Source: Whitmania pigra
Lineage: Eukaryota; Annelida; Clitellata; Hirudinida; Haemopidae
Length of the DNA: 64,000 bases
Reading direction: 5' to 3'
NCBI GenBank assembly: GCA_021613335.1
Contig: JAJTWR010000305.1
Coordinates: 43,501 to 107,500, forward strand
A program made the translations under genes and the position numbers. Shown one piece after another: positions 23,601-34,850 of the stretch. The notes below the pieces were generated by a model, which made no database searches, was not told where the DNA came from, and saw only the letters and a program-made list of their open reading frames with translations. Numbering within the stretch: position 1 is the first letter of the stretch; each line of letters begins with the position of its first letter.

Positions 23601-23898
23601 CATTTAACAAAGAAAAGAGTAAACATTATTGTTAATTTAAATAACGCAGATATGACTAAAAAATCCAACCTGGTTTTCTGGCGTATAAACGATATTCCAC
23701 TTCACTATCGAATGTTTTGAAAGTTTGACATATACCGATTTCATCAATACCAAAGAAGAAGCAGTAGTTTTCTATGGTGCAGATTGACGAACACTTTGCA
23801 ACGTTTGTATCGACTCCAAGAACCGACTTTGGTTTGTTTGAATCTTCAAAGGTCCGTCTAACTCCAGCTATAACTATCAATACATAAGTTAAGAACAT
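20662..23898 (-). CDS. Gene B: secreted PAN/apple + ILEI protein, intron 2 carries a transposon
   Basis: Exons 23898-23670, 23596-23397, 21358-21142, 20729-20662, phases 1, 0, 1, 237 aa, no internal stop. Signal peptide MFLTYVLIVIAGVRRTF, PAN-like cysteines (KCSSICTIENYCFFFGIDEI then GIC), ILEI halves VELNPLLNKLEKQ...VDYLN and GTIILGATFDDATDYL...RFRQPYAFLMQKGYPNKT, tail PCLATDPTHYVFAHGHDLDE. The last third of exon 1 is nearly unchanged among A, B and C, while the segment before the PAN cysteines and the middle of exon 2 vary more. Intron 2 is enlarged by a 1.78-kb pogo/Tigger element. Function is inferred from the FAM3/ILEI fold only. Whether the long intron is still spliced cannot be judged. 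Confidence 0.83.
21454..23236 (-). mobile_element. pogo/Tigger-type DNA transposon in intron 2 of gene B
   Basis: Flanked by TA on both sides, as for Tc1/mariner-pogo elements, with imperfect terminal repeats sharing ATACTCGAGTATA. On minus, four overlapping frames give one transposase: an N-terminal CENP-B/psq-like helix-turn-helix (SFKLKVIESAESSNNSAAAR), a second DNA-binding part (WCTRFMNRHHLTLRQRTKLS), the first catalytic aspartate in GNKDETLMTFDLPG, then LLVWDMFSS with the second, and TSQLQPLDVCLNKLFKDRLR. Frame breaks near 22770, 22360 and 22200 disable it. The acidic tail (TEDDAIYEDDESSETN) is typical of this family. Confidence 0.9.
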
Positions 23899-23919
23899 TC
23901 TGAACAGTTTTCAACAAAC

Positions 23920-24544
23920 AACTGAGCAGTGACCAGCCAGTTAAATATTAGCACATCCAGGAATCGTTCGTTTGCATTAGGCCTGGACCTCCTTACTCGT
24001 TGAGATGATAATGCTTATTTCTCAAATTAATAGTTTCCATTATTCTTAAAATCAGTGCCAATAATAAATAAGCATCGATTACGACGAGAAGATACGTGTT
24101 GAATTTCAGATGTTTGACGTGTTTGCATAGTAGGATAATTAATAGTCCCACTTTATCAATATGCCTAGAATATATTCGATCGAAATATACATTTTAGAAA
24201 CAATTATTATTGTCTATTCGACCATTTGCACAGTCGTTTGAATCTAAACTGCGCGGTGAGATTACAAATACATTTCTATCTCAGGATTATGAGTGCTCTC
24301 CCAAGCAGTGGCATGGCCGAGATCAGCCAATTAATTAATAAACCACCCAAGAGTCCCTCGTTTGCATAAGGCCTGGACCTACTTACTAATTAACCTTGCT
24401 AAGGTTATTTCTCAAATTAATAGTTTCCATTATTCTTAAAATATATCGTGATTTATAATAGTCCTACGTTGTCAGTGTGCCTGGAGATTAATCGATAAAA
24501 TATTTATTAATGATAATTTAATTCTAATCTCAAATTAATTGCGG
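23920..24544. repeat. Block gamma upstream of gene B
   Basis: Same repeat as at 15290-15900 and 37850-38610, here followed directly by block delta. It is shorter than the gene A copy because one internal 'cgacgagaagatacgtgttg' unit is missing. No gene is seen in it. Confidence 0.75.
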
Positions 24545-24944
24545 CAATTACCTTTACAAAAAACTGCATTTTTTTAATTACCCCAAAACCCTCTAAAACA
24601 TGATGAAATCCTTCCTTACGGGGACGGTTCATATTCGAAATCATTGCTTCTCCAACTAAAACAGTTATCGCAAGTCAGATGTCCAATCTTTTAAGTATAA
24701 GCACATCCAAAAGTCGTTTATTTGTTTCCTAGATATTTTGTTATTGGACTTTTAGACTTTTAGACTTTGTAGATAACAACAAGCCCAGTACTCGAGCACT
24801 TCAAGCGCTGAAGACCCATTTCTTAAAGGCATCAATCTAAGAACAATGAGTCTCAGACGATATGCTTAAGGCCCCATATAAATACATTATTATAGAGGCT
24901 ACGTGTCATCCTAGGGAACCCTTTGAAAAACCTTACGCTAACAA
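24545..24944. repeat. Block delta, copy 1
   Basis: Matches 38612-39010 almost throughout, including 'ttggacttttagacttttag' and 'aagcgctgaagac'. Together with gamma and the PAN-ILEI gene, it defines the duplicated cassette. No coding potential seen. Confidence 0.75.
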
Positions 24945-25075
24945 AATGCTGTAAAAAACCATGACGCTAACAAAAGACTATATTGATCATAGTCATTCCT
25001 TGTCGCTTGGCACAACTGCTGCCCTTGGACCAGGCCTGATTTTCAGATTCGACCAACTTGATGTCATCCTGTCAT
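24945..25075 (-). pseudogene. Second copied tail of the RD3-like gene
   Basis: The segment from 'catgacgctaacaaaagac' to 'gatgtcatcctgtcatttta' matches 5795-5905 and 17790-17905. On minus it still reads RPGPRAAVVPSDKE-like codons and the stop. The Spindly tail that precedes it in the 17.5-kb copy is absent here. It continues on the right into the same DNA as 17906 onward, so this is a copy of the copy. Confidence 0.8.
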
Positions 25076-25480
25076 TTTATTTATTATTAAAAATATCGTG
25101 TAGACAATATTTGTTTAGTGGAAGTGTATAGCTTATGATTTTGTATATAGCTACTTTTAGGGGCAGTTCGACAGCGGAAGCATGTGCTTCCTTAAGACTG
25201 GCTCATTGGGTTTATTCGAATTTATTTTGTGCTTTCGCTTTTTGTTTTTATGTTTATATAACAACTTGTTTGTTTGATTCAATAAACTCATAAACCACAA
25301 AATAAAGATTTATGGTGTGTCAGAAAAATTAATTCCACGCTCATTTATAACTGGCGATTAAGCTCAGAAAATCCACAATAATTTATATTGTTGCCCTTAA
25401 TAACGTAAGAAATAAATAGATTATTGTAATAAATTATGTCATTATCTTTTGAGTTAAGTTTGATTTGTTAATAAAGCGTT
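25076..25480. repeat. Block alpha, copy 3
   Basis: Near-identical to 17906-18320. Unlike the other copies, it does not end in a gene E scar but runs into the upstream region of gene D, so this copy probably keeps the original arrangement. Confidence 0.8.
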
Positions 25481-25647
25481 AGATAGATTAAACGTTGGTC
25501 GCTGATTAAACAATCAAGCGAGATTATATTAAAATAGCTGACCAAACTGGCTGTGATAAATATTGGTTGAGGCTGTGTCAAAAGAATGGCAATTTAAGAA
25601 GAGAAGAACTCTAAAATATTGCCAGTCTTTGAAATTAAACATTTAAA

Positions 25648-27003
25648 ATGGCTCTCTTATGCTCATTAGTACTTACTCTATTATTTACTTTGTCCGTGCC
25701 AACGCTAGGCTCCCAGCCCACCTATGAATACACAGAAATTTGTCTCGCTAAATGCCTTGATAAAGGCTGTACTCATTTTGGCTTCAACCTTGACGGACGG
25801 TGCGAGCTATTCAACGACACGCTGATTTCCGTCAAGGAGTACCTTAAAAAGAATCGAGATCCAGGTTATCGCTTTATTTTCATCGTCTAAATTGTTGGTT
25901 ACCTAGAAAAGTTACCGGAAAATCCGACTCATGGGAAGCCAACTTTGTCGATTCTCCACTGTTTTAGATGATAGGTTTGGTTACCAAAGTTAAGTCGGGT
26001 TTTCGGGTCATTTGGCGCGACAAGAAGGGGAGGTGCGTCCACAGAGGACGTCATTTAGAGGCTCGAGAAGCAACCACAAATAACCCAAGTGGTTTTGAGT
26101 CTTAAAAATATGTTCCATTTATTTTAAGTGTTGAAATTTGCACTAATTTACCTAACCATTATTAGTTAATAATCTATCAAACTGATGAGAGAAAAAAAAC
26201 TAATTTAACTTGGTTTAATTGCAATAAAAGCTGCCACAATCGCGATTACTTCTGTCGATTCCAATTCTGTAATACACGGAATGATACGCATGTCGGACTC
26301 TGAGAGTGAAGTTATGCCGAAGATGGGATTACTCACTGGCGAGGTGGAACCTTCGCTCACGAATATAACGAATTATAAGATATTTGGTGCCAATTACAGA
26401 GGAGCTAACAATCTGAAACACATGATCGAGGTTAAACTTAATTATTTTAATTATTTCCTTCTTTTCAAGATAATAATTTTTTCAGGTTCCGTTTAAAAAC
26501 ATTTTATTTGAATCAATTTGATTCTATTTAACACGATTTCTCAGTATTGGAGAGACAACTTTGAGCACATTTCAAATTTGCAGTTGCTTGAGCCTGGGAC
26601 CATAATTGTCGGTGGTAATTCTAAAAACGTTCAACCATCCTTGAAAAGAGAACTTGTTTATTTTAAATCCGTGGGTCTAGATTTTGGAAAACTGGAACCG
26701 AATGGAAAAATGGCTTTCATTTTTCAGAAAGGTTTTCCTAGCAAAACCATTTTGTTGACGAAAAGACGTGGAAGTGAATCATTAAAAACAAAATTTAAAA
26801 TCTATCGTAAGTTTTTGGTTTCTTTGTGGATGTTTTAATTTTTAAAAGTAAAATAAAATTTTTCTAAAATTAAGTTTTCAGATCTAATTCGGGTAAAATT
26901 AAAAAAGAGCATCATTTGACTAAATTAAATCTCTTGTTATCTAGGTCCGTTTGATAAGCCAGAGCCCGAAACATTTATTTTTGTCGGAGAAATCAATTCA
27001 TGA
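25648..27003 (+). CDS. Gene D: secreted PAN/apple + ILEI protein
   Basis: Exons 25648-25864, 26231-26430, 26584-26806, 26945-27003, phases 1, 0, 1, 232 aa, the only family member on plus. Signal peptide MALLCSLVLTLLFTLSVPTLG. PAN-like module CLAKCLDKGCTHFGFNLDGR followed by C. ILEI part 1 runs from ATIAITSVDSNSV to NNLKHMIE and is the most divergent of the set: the usual 'RGxxVxxLNP' strand reads MGLLTGEVEPSLTN. Part 2 is standard: GTIIVGGNSKNV, VGLDFGKLEPNGKMAFIFQK, GFPSKTILLT. Tail RPFDKPEPETFIFVGEINS. It is divergently placed relative to B and convergent with gene E. Extracellular role inferred as for gene A. Confidence 0.83.
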
Positions 27004-27772
27004 AAGTCCTGCTGGTACCTTGCTGCTGGGTAATAATTAATAAATAAGCTCACTATCTGTGAATGAAGGCTTAATTCATGTATAATGATGTCTAGCTATT
27101 TAGAAATTTTCAAATCGATTAAATGAAATTGTTTTTGGTTTGAATTTCACGAAACACAAAATATTGTAAGATTTAATTTGACAAATAACACCGAGAGTAC
27201 TGCCGAGGTTATGAGAGCAACATGTTTTAGAATTGTTTTTTATGTAATAAAAGCTATTAAGATGTAGAAGATATATATCACGAAAGTTTAGAATTGTTCT
27301 AAACGCTTCTTAACATTTTCCCAGACCCTGTTATAATTTTCATCAATTAATTAATTACAATTGATTTAATGCAGTAATGTATTTAATTTTTAGTTAAGCG
27401 ATGCCTTGTGAACTTAAATTTAAGAATTGATAAGTGCATAATATAATTTAAAAAGAAGTTCAGCGCTTGAAGCATTAAAGAGGGCTAAATTTGTTATAAT
27501 TTCATTGTCCGAACGTTTATTCCACTCATTAAAATTAAGAGCTACATCAAATGTGTTGAACAAAACATTTAGCGTTGTTAAATAAGAAGCGACAGTTTCG
27601 AAAAGCAAGGGACTAATAATAGCTAAGGTAATATTAATTCTATTTATTTTTTAACTACTTTTCTTTCAAAATCGCTTTCTAACAAACATGCATTTATTCA
27701 GTCTACTAAAGTTTTATAAAATTTAACCCCATCAAATAATCATTGTATATTGTATATCAAAATATTATGTGC
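27004..27772. other. Convergent interval between genes D and E, no gene seen
   Basis: AT-rich with no recognised exon. A short minus frame at 27608-27420 resembles a small piece of hAT-type helical sequence only weakly and I do not call it. Confidence 0.4.
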
Positions 27773-28960
27773 TTAGCATCCAGGCATTGGTTCAGAATCT
27801 GGCGAAGTGAAATGGTACAAATCTGGCTTGGCTCCAAAATATGGGACTGGAATCAGTTTATAAGTTATTTAAGTTTGTCCATATCACCGATAGTTAGGAA
27901 TGTAATCTCAATGACGAAATATTGTCATTTTATTATGCACATTATCAATTCGAAGCTTTGAAATAGACCTGAAAGGTGAAAGTGAGAAAAACCTACCGAA
28001 GACCTGAAATTTGGTTGCCAAACTCCCTCCGCCTGGCGGCATCGTAATAGCGATGGTCTTATCCGGATATCCTTTCTGAAAAATAAAGGCCACTTTACCT
28101 CTAAACTGTAATCTTCTTAAATCCAATCCTTCGGATCTCAAGTAGTTGAAGTGGTTCTGTAGACTTGTGGAAATATCATCAGAATTTCCAGCGACAATTA
28201 TAGCTCCAGCGTCAAGCTTCTGCATGTAGTAAAATATTTAAATGTATTTGAATAACTCTGACATTGTCTCAGCAACAATTTTAAGATAACATTGTTATAA
28301 TTTCGATTAATAGAAAAAATTTGTGAGCTGAATATTAACCTCGATGTAGCTTTTGAATTGTTTCGCCCCATCAGACTGGTAGGTGTCAAACTTTTTGAAA
28401 TCGCCTATTACTAATTCTTTGAGGTCGGGATTTAGTCGAGCAACAACTAGCCCCCTTTCAGGCGCCTCCACTTCATTGCCACCGGATAAAGTTATCTTTC
28501 CTTGATCTTTGCTGCCAAAGTCGACTGAGGTGACCGATAGCAATGCGGCTTTAGGTATTATTGAATAAATGAATTTATTTAAAAAAAAAACACATATAAT
28601 TATTATGTCACATTTGATATTTAAAAAAAAACTATAAAAATTTAACAAGATCTCTTAACACTTTTAAATATTTATATATGTACCTAGATTTTTCAGATTA
28701 AACTTACAGGGTTGTTGGTACCTCCTCATGTACGTGGACAAGGTCAAAGGCGCCTCTGCAAACATGTGGCACCTACCATTCATGTTGACACCAAAAAAAC
28801 GACAGGAACTCTGGCGAGAACATTGACGGAAACAATGTTCACGTTCAGATTTTGAAATTGTATCCATTGTCGCTGCGAAATTTTTAATTCGAGCATGATT
28901 TTGGGGTAGTAAGGAGAGTACCACGAATACGATCTTTGTGGAAGCATATGCAAGCGCCAT
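27773..28960 (-). CDS. Gene E: secreted PAN/apple + ILEI protein
   Basis: Exons 28960-28708, 28548-28340, 28219-27997, 27846-27773, phases 1, 0, 1, 252 aa. I chose the second ATG (MALAYASTKIVFVVL) because it gives a compact signal peptide like that of gene F; an upstream ATG at 28987 is possible. PAN-like cysteines: HCFRQCSRQSSCRFFGVNMN then GRC. The ILEI domain is the best match to the family in the window: RGLVVARLNPDLKELV, FDTYQSDGAKQFKSYIE, GAIIVAGNSDDISTSL, LRRLQFRGKVAFIFQKGYP. Tail PYFGAKPDLYHFTSPDSE. Parts of exon 2 survive as scars at 12514-12562 and 18320-18345, showing that the gene was present in the ancestral cassette. Confidence 0.87.
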
Positions 28961-29410
28961 TTCGACTTTAGAGATTAACAGCTGCACTAGATAATCAGGC
29001 GATACTCGCTTTATATTGTCATTCTTTCTGCTAAACTAAATCCATTTAGTTTTTGTCTTTTTAATGAAACCTAATTAAATTCCTCGCACGTAATTAATTG
29101 AATGCTTATTTGGAAGGATGGCACGATGATCTAACATAGATAACGTGGGTGTAGTGCGTTCTAAGTGCAATTTAATTACTGTCGATCATGTTCCCAATAT
29201 CAAATCAAACTTAATTACATATCATAAATCATAAATGAGTGGTTTATGTAGTAAGCAGAAATTCATTAATGCAAACATTCGTACCATACTTAATTAAGCT
29301 AAAAACAATTATCCTAAGTGTTCTTAATCATGCATAAAATGAAATACATTTTTGGCATATTATTTATTTATTTATTTTTCAAAATTTGGTTACTTTAAAG
29401 CGCTTCTAAT
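28961..29410. other. Upstream region of gene E joined to block beta
   Basis: Ends in sequence shared with 12560-12650 ('gtgttcttaatcatgcataa'), the left edge of the beta block. No exon is seen. It includes the target site of the large hAT element that starts at 29411. Confidence 0.5.
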
Positions 29411-29851
29411 CAGGGGCGTAGCTGACTTTTCTTGACAGGGGGGGTCCAATTTTTCATAAAATTTACTACGCAAGGGTGAACTTAAACCGATTGTTTGGGG
29501 ATATGACCATTCTCATATAATACAAGTGCATATTAAATATAGCTAAAATTGTAACGGATATTAGCGTTTACAATGCTGAAAGTGGTTAAATTTTATAATG
29601 GTAGATGGAGCATATGATGATATCAGCTATTTTTGAAGAACTGTGTTTTTTAATATATAATGAAGAAAAATAAGAAACAAACTCCCGTAAAAACTTTTTT
29701 CAAATTAACACAAAATGAGGTTCAAATTTAATTTAAAAAAGGTTATATATATATCATTATGTCATTATACAGATAAAAATGTTCTTTTTTAATTACGATC
29801 ACATTATATAAAAATTACACTAATAAATGAAAATCTAGGTAAATTGCGTAT

Positions 29852-32800
29852 TTAAATGGGAAGACCTCTTGGTGTTGACGCAAAACTGTCAACAGCAACT
29901 GATAAATTGATGGCGTTCATTATAGTTTTCTCACATGACAATAAGACAAGTTGTTCTAATTTTTCTGACGTCATTGACGATCTTAAGGCAGATTTGATTA
30001 TATCTACTTTGCTATGTGATCTTTCGCACGTTGCGGAAGTAACTGGCAAAGCCATCAAAAAAACTATTAATTGGTAGTAACATTTGTAAACTTTGTCGTG
30101 TGCATGACTCACCATTGATTGAGCTAAGCCTGATAAAGATTCTAATAAACAGTGTTGTGCAGTATCGAATTACATGTAATTCGTTACTGTAATTAATTAC
30201 ATTTTTTGGTAATTTTTACTTGTAACAATTACAAAAAAGATTTTGTACTCTTACTTGTAACAAATTACTATTTTTGGTCATACTTTTAATTCGTTACCTT
30301 TTTGGCGCAAGACGTTACAAAGTAACATAAATAACATTTTAAATTAGTTTAATTTATTTAAAAAAAATTTAAATTCTAGATTGTTATTCTTTGGTTCGTT
30401 CGAGAACCTTCCCCTTCCCGATCATCGCTCTTTTGTTATTGTGGTTATCGCCGGTCGTTTTTGTTTTAAATCGGAAATTGTTGATTAGTCATACCGAAGC
30501 TTTTTTAATATATAATATTGTATACATATAATAATATAAGATAAGATTTAATATATCGTAGTATGGCTTCATTTGAAGCCATTTTTAGTGTCGTTAGCGA
30601 AGATAAGAGGAACAAGGGTGAAGATAGTCCGTGGCCGTATTTGAACAAAATGTTCAGATTTCAATCAAAGGAAAATCATATAAGTATGTATGCCTACTCT
30701 GCCAACAGAAACAAAAACTACATGTTCAGCATATGAAGGTTCTTCATCTAACTTGAAGAAGCACGTGGAACGCATGCATCCAACAGAAGTTAAGGAATAT
30801 GGGATATCTTTGCTAACGATTGTCAAGCTTGATGAGAAACTGGTAGCCAAAATAGCATCTTCTAATGCAGCAAAGATGGACGAGCTTTGAGCTCTCGTTC
30901 ATCTGATGCTGACAGTATTGAAGACAGTTTCTTCAATTGCACAAGGTCAACTGATATTCTGATGCAGTATCTTCGAGACCGATCAGTTGACATGAACATT
31001 ATTACTGGAAGCGATACCCTGAAGAAATTATTTATCCAGTTGAACACTCCTCTGCTAGCTAGTGCAGCTGTTGAACGTTATTCAGCTCTTCTGGTATGAC
31101 AAAGAACAGCTGAAGGACCATAATGAGTGACAAACTATTCGAGGACTTAGTTATGTTAAAAATTAACAAAAATTTGTGATTGTAATGTAATAAATAATAA
31201 AAACACCAAAAGAATGCATTAGTTCAAATGTTATTACTTAATGACTGTTAGTACTAGCAGTTAATACCAGTAATTGTTTTAACGATAAGAGAAACAATTC
31301 CTTTTAAATAATACGGAATGATGTATGATCACAATAATGGCGGCATCAAAGTTACTTGTAATTTTTACTTAAAAGTAACTTTTGGACGCTGTAACTTTTA
31401 ACTTTTACTTGAGTAAATTTTTGAGACAATACTCTTACTTATACTTAAGTAGCTTTTTGAGGTATTACTTTTACTTGTAACTAGTTACCGAAATGAGGTA
31501 ATTTTTACAACACTGCTAATAAACGATAATTTTCACACTTCATCACCAATTTAGATTCAATAACACATAAATCATCATCAATTCTAGCCAAGTTAGCCAA
31601 ATTTCGGAAGCCTTCTTCGCTCCACGATTTTGGCAAAACAGATGGAATATATTGAATTAATTTAACACAGTCTGTATTGAATCTGGATTCAAGAGAGGAT
31701 TTAATGCAGTCTAAGACTGGTCTGAAAAAATCAACACGCATTTGAACTTTAAATTGATCTACGAGACTGAGGTTACTGTCAGAGGAATGTATTATGTTAT
31801 CTGAAACAGGTTTTGTCAGAAACTGGTCCATTACACATTTTTGAAGAGCTGCAGGAACTTTACGTGCTCTTTTATTATTTGTATACTCCTCATTGATTCC
31901 CAGTTTACCATAATAAATTTTTGATTTTTCAAAAAGTAGATCGAATTCTTCTTCACAATCCATGCTATTCAATCCAGCTTTTAATTCATCTATAGATCTT
32001 GCAGCTGCCGCAAGGTCAATATCTTTATTTTGCAGAGCCTGCGACGCTGCGTTTACTAACATAAACACTTGAACCAAAAATTCTAGCCCAAAAATGAAAA
32101 CCGGTTCTTTAATTGCTTTGAGTAAGCCAGCTGAATCTGAATCACTGCGATGTCCCAAACATTCAATAATTGCTGGCAAACATCTGTGAACAATTCGCAA
32201 ATTTATACATCTTGCTGACCATCTGGTTCCAGATAATGACTGCAATGCAAGTAAACCATTTTCCAAATGTAAACCTCTGATGGCATTCATGTATTCATCA
32301 TGACGCTTTGGCGAACCCTCTACAATAACAAAAACTTTCTGCAGCAAATCAAATACTTTATTGCAGTTTTTTGTTAATTTACAGACATCCTGTAAAACTA
32401 AATTCAAAACATGAGCCCAACAATGAATAAACACTGGTTTTCTATCTGATAGTTCTTTCAATTGAGCTTGTACGCCGTTGTAAATACCCGACATATTTGA
32501 TGCTCCATCATAACACTGTCCAATTATATTATGAATTGAAAGATTCAAACGTTTGAGCTGCTGCAATATTATTTCAACTAAACTTTTAGCAGAAGTATTT
32601 TTCACCTGGGTTATGGCTATCAAGCTTTCTTTGATTTCGACTGAATCCGTGACATATCTAATGACGATACTCATAAGTTCGTTGTTGGATCGATCGCTCA
32701 CTTCATCACACATAATACTGATCAGTCTCCCTTGAGCTTGTTTTGAAATTTCTTTTAAAACTTCATCAGTGGTAAGTTCAATTAATTCGTTTTGAATGTC

Positions 32801-33475
32801 TGGACTAAGCCAAGAAACATTTTTGGGATGATTATCTAACCAGTCTCGAAGTATCGGTGAATAATTCCCTAAAAATTCTACTAGTTCTAAAAAGTTCCCA
32901 CGATTATCAGATGTAAAATTTTCATCATGGCCTCTGAACGCTAAATTTTGCTTAGATACAAATTTGATAATATCTAAAATTATAATGAGAACTTTTCGAT
33001 TTTTGGCTTTTTCTTCTATTTCTTTTTGTTGCTGATCATAAAATGCTTTTGACAATTTAGCAGCTACCGATGAGTTTCTGTTAGTTGCAGCAATTCTATG
33101 TCGATAATTTTCAGCAGCAGAAAGATGAACGTTGCTGGATTCGTGTCTTGAAATCTTGCCATCGTTACCTGTCATTTTTTTCCAATCTTTGTTGGTAACA
33201 ATAAACTGATCGTATTTGTTATTAGCTAAGTTTTTTGGTTTGAAAAGACGACAAAAAAAGCAATGAGCTTCATCTTTAGAAATGCTGTACTCCAACCATT
33301 CTCTCCCATCATACCAAGATTGTTGAAATTTTAATGATTTCAGTTTATTTCCAACAAGTATACTTGTAGTTGGAAAGGCTATTCCTCGAGGTTGTATAGC
33401 ACCTAAATCAATTACTGAATTGATATCTTTAACGGATTCTGTAGGTTCCACAGCCGGATCTCGAAATAACGACAT
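29852..33475 (-). pseudogene. hAT transposase of the large element, split by a nested insertion
   Basis: The main frame runs 33475-31505 (656 aa) and continues after the insertion in 30149-29852. Order of parts: TTF-type zinc finger (WYDGREWLEYSISKDEAHCF then CRLF), the DUF4371 catalytic region with MCDEVSDRSNNELMSIVIRY and GQCYDGASNMSGIYNGV holding acidic residues, HCWAHVLNLVLQDVC, a long helical insertion, and the hAT C-terminal dimerisation motif TSATCERSHSKVDIIKSALR. Apart from the insertion I see no frame break, so the gene was probably intact when it was hit. It resembles the ZMYM1/THAP-like domesticated relatives but lies within clear transposon ends. Confidence 0.9.
30150..31515 (+). 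mobile_element. Small hAT (BED-finger type) nested in the large hAT
   Basis: Terminal repeats CAGTGTTGT...ACAACACTG, flanked by exact 8-bp duplications CTAATAAA at 30142-30149 and 31516-31523. On plus it keeps a BED zinc-finger start (MASFEAIFSVVSEDK; then SSSNLKKHVERMHP with the finger histidines, in a shifted frame) joined to a C-terminal hAT dimerisation piece (LKKLFIQLNTPLLASAAVER). The catalytic middle is missing, so it is an internally deleted non-autonomous copy. Its ends are rich in 'gtaactttttac'-like subterminal repeats. Confidence 0.93.
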
Positions 33476-33939
33476 TTTTATAGTTCTATTTATTATTACT
33501 ATTATTTTTATATTATTATAGAATTTAAAATATGCTTTATACTTTACCTCGTGAACTGCTTCGTAGTTCAGAACAAAACGCGATTTATTTTCAAAAACAG
33601 CGGACGAGCAACTAAAAGTAAACTCAAATAAATATTTAGAGAATTTGAAATTTTTTTGAAAAATCCTTATATATATATATAAATCCTTAAATATTTGAAT
33701 GATTCATTTAATTGAAAAATAATTTGTCATATAAATGTTTCAGAATGAAAATGTGCTTGACATTATTAATACTAATCTTTTAATAGAAGGCTCATCCTTT
33801 CACTCATTGTTACTATACTCCCCCCTCCCCCAATAAAAAAAACTCACCGGATTTGGACCATTTGAAAAAGTGATCCAGGTCCCAGCAGGGGGGTCCGGAA
33901 CCCAAGACCCCCCCGGCCAGCTACGCCGCTGCTTCTTAT

Positions 33940-34850
33940 ATGACCCGCCCCCCCCAATAAAAAGAAAGTCAGTGATGGGTACTAACAAAACGTTTTTAAC
34001 TAAACTTTAACTAAACATTCAACTAAAAATTATAGTCAAACAATTAGTTACAACTACTATATTTTAAAAAAGTTTTCAACTAAACAAAAATACAGTTAAA
34101 CTTTTCATGACTTTTTCTAACTTTATTCTGACAAAGTTTTGGAATATTTATTTCATTAAATATCAGTGGACTAAATGTTAGAAATGTTAAAATTGCAATT
34201 AGAAATCAAAATGAATGACATGATAACATCTAAATTGAAATTGTTCTGATTTCAATATTGATCATAGCTGTCATTATTAGTTTCATAACTAAAAGAAATG
34301 CAGCCAAAAGTTTGTGAGATTTGGTAATTGCTTCAATTCCCAAAGCTGATTGACAAACATTCACTTTCTCTAATCAGATTTCCACAACTCTATGTTCAGC
34401 ATAGTATTCACTTCACAACTGGTACTAGAATAAAGGTTTTTCCTGCAATTTCCTCCACAGTGCCATTTGCTTTTGGGCTCCTACTTAATTGAATTCCATA
34501 ATACCTGCACTTTACCCATTGCTCGATCATAGGAATCATTCATTGTCTGAATTTAGAATTTTTGAAAAAATTTGAATTCTTCAAATGTTGAGGCTAGTCA
34601 ATAGTATTTCCTACTTCTTATGGGAATCTTTAGGTAAGTCCAAACCATCGAAAAAGAAAAAACTAAGTACAATTTATTAAGGATTTTACAATTTTTTTTA
34701 AACTTTGTAACTAAAACTTTTTAATTAAACTTTTTAGTTAGTAAGTAAAGAAAGTAGTTAAACTACAGTTTTAATTATACTTTTTTGGTTTAGTTAAACT
34801 TTTCTTGTAAATAAAAAAATTAGTTAAACAATTGCCTGCAGGGGTGCATT
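33940..34850. mobile_element. Block beta, copy 3
   Basis: Matches 12660-13740 with several deletions: the transposase remnant is mostly lost (34500-34560 junction). The right edge 'attgcctgcaggggtgc' meets the LINE insertion at about 34845, and the remainder of beta resumes at 36420 ('ggtggatcgattaaaaagtg'). Confidence 0.75.

Larger units (their letters stand above)
29411..33931 (-). mobile_element. Large hAT element (TTF-finger/ZMYM1-like transposase), 4.5 kb
   Basis: Termini CAGGGGCGTAGCTG (left) and its complement with one difference (right, ending at 33931) are flanked by CTTCTAAT and CTTCTTAT, an 8-bp target duplication with one mismatch. The empty site is preserved in the paralogous beta copy at about 12655. 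It carries a transposase on minus, split by a second hAT at 30150-31515. Low decay suggests a comparatively recent insertion. Confidence 0.9.
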
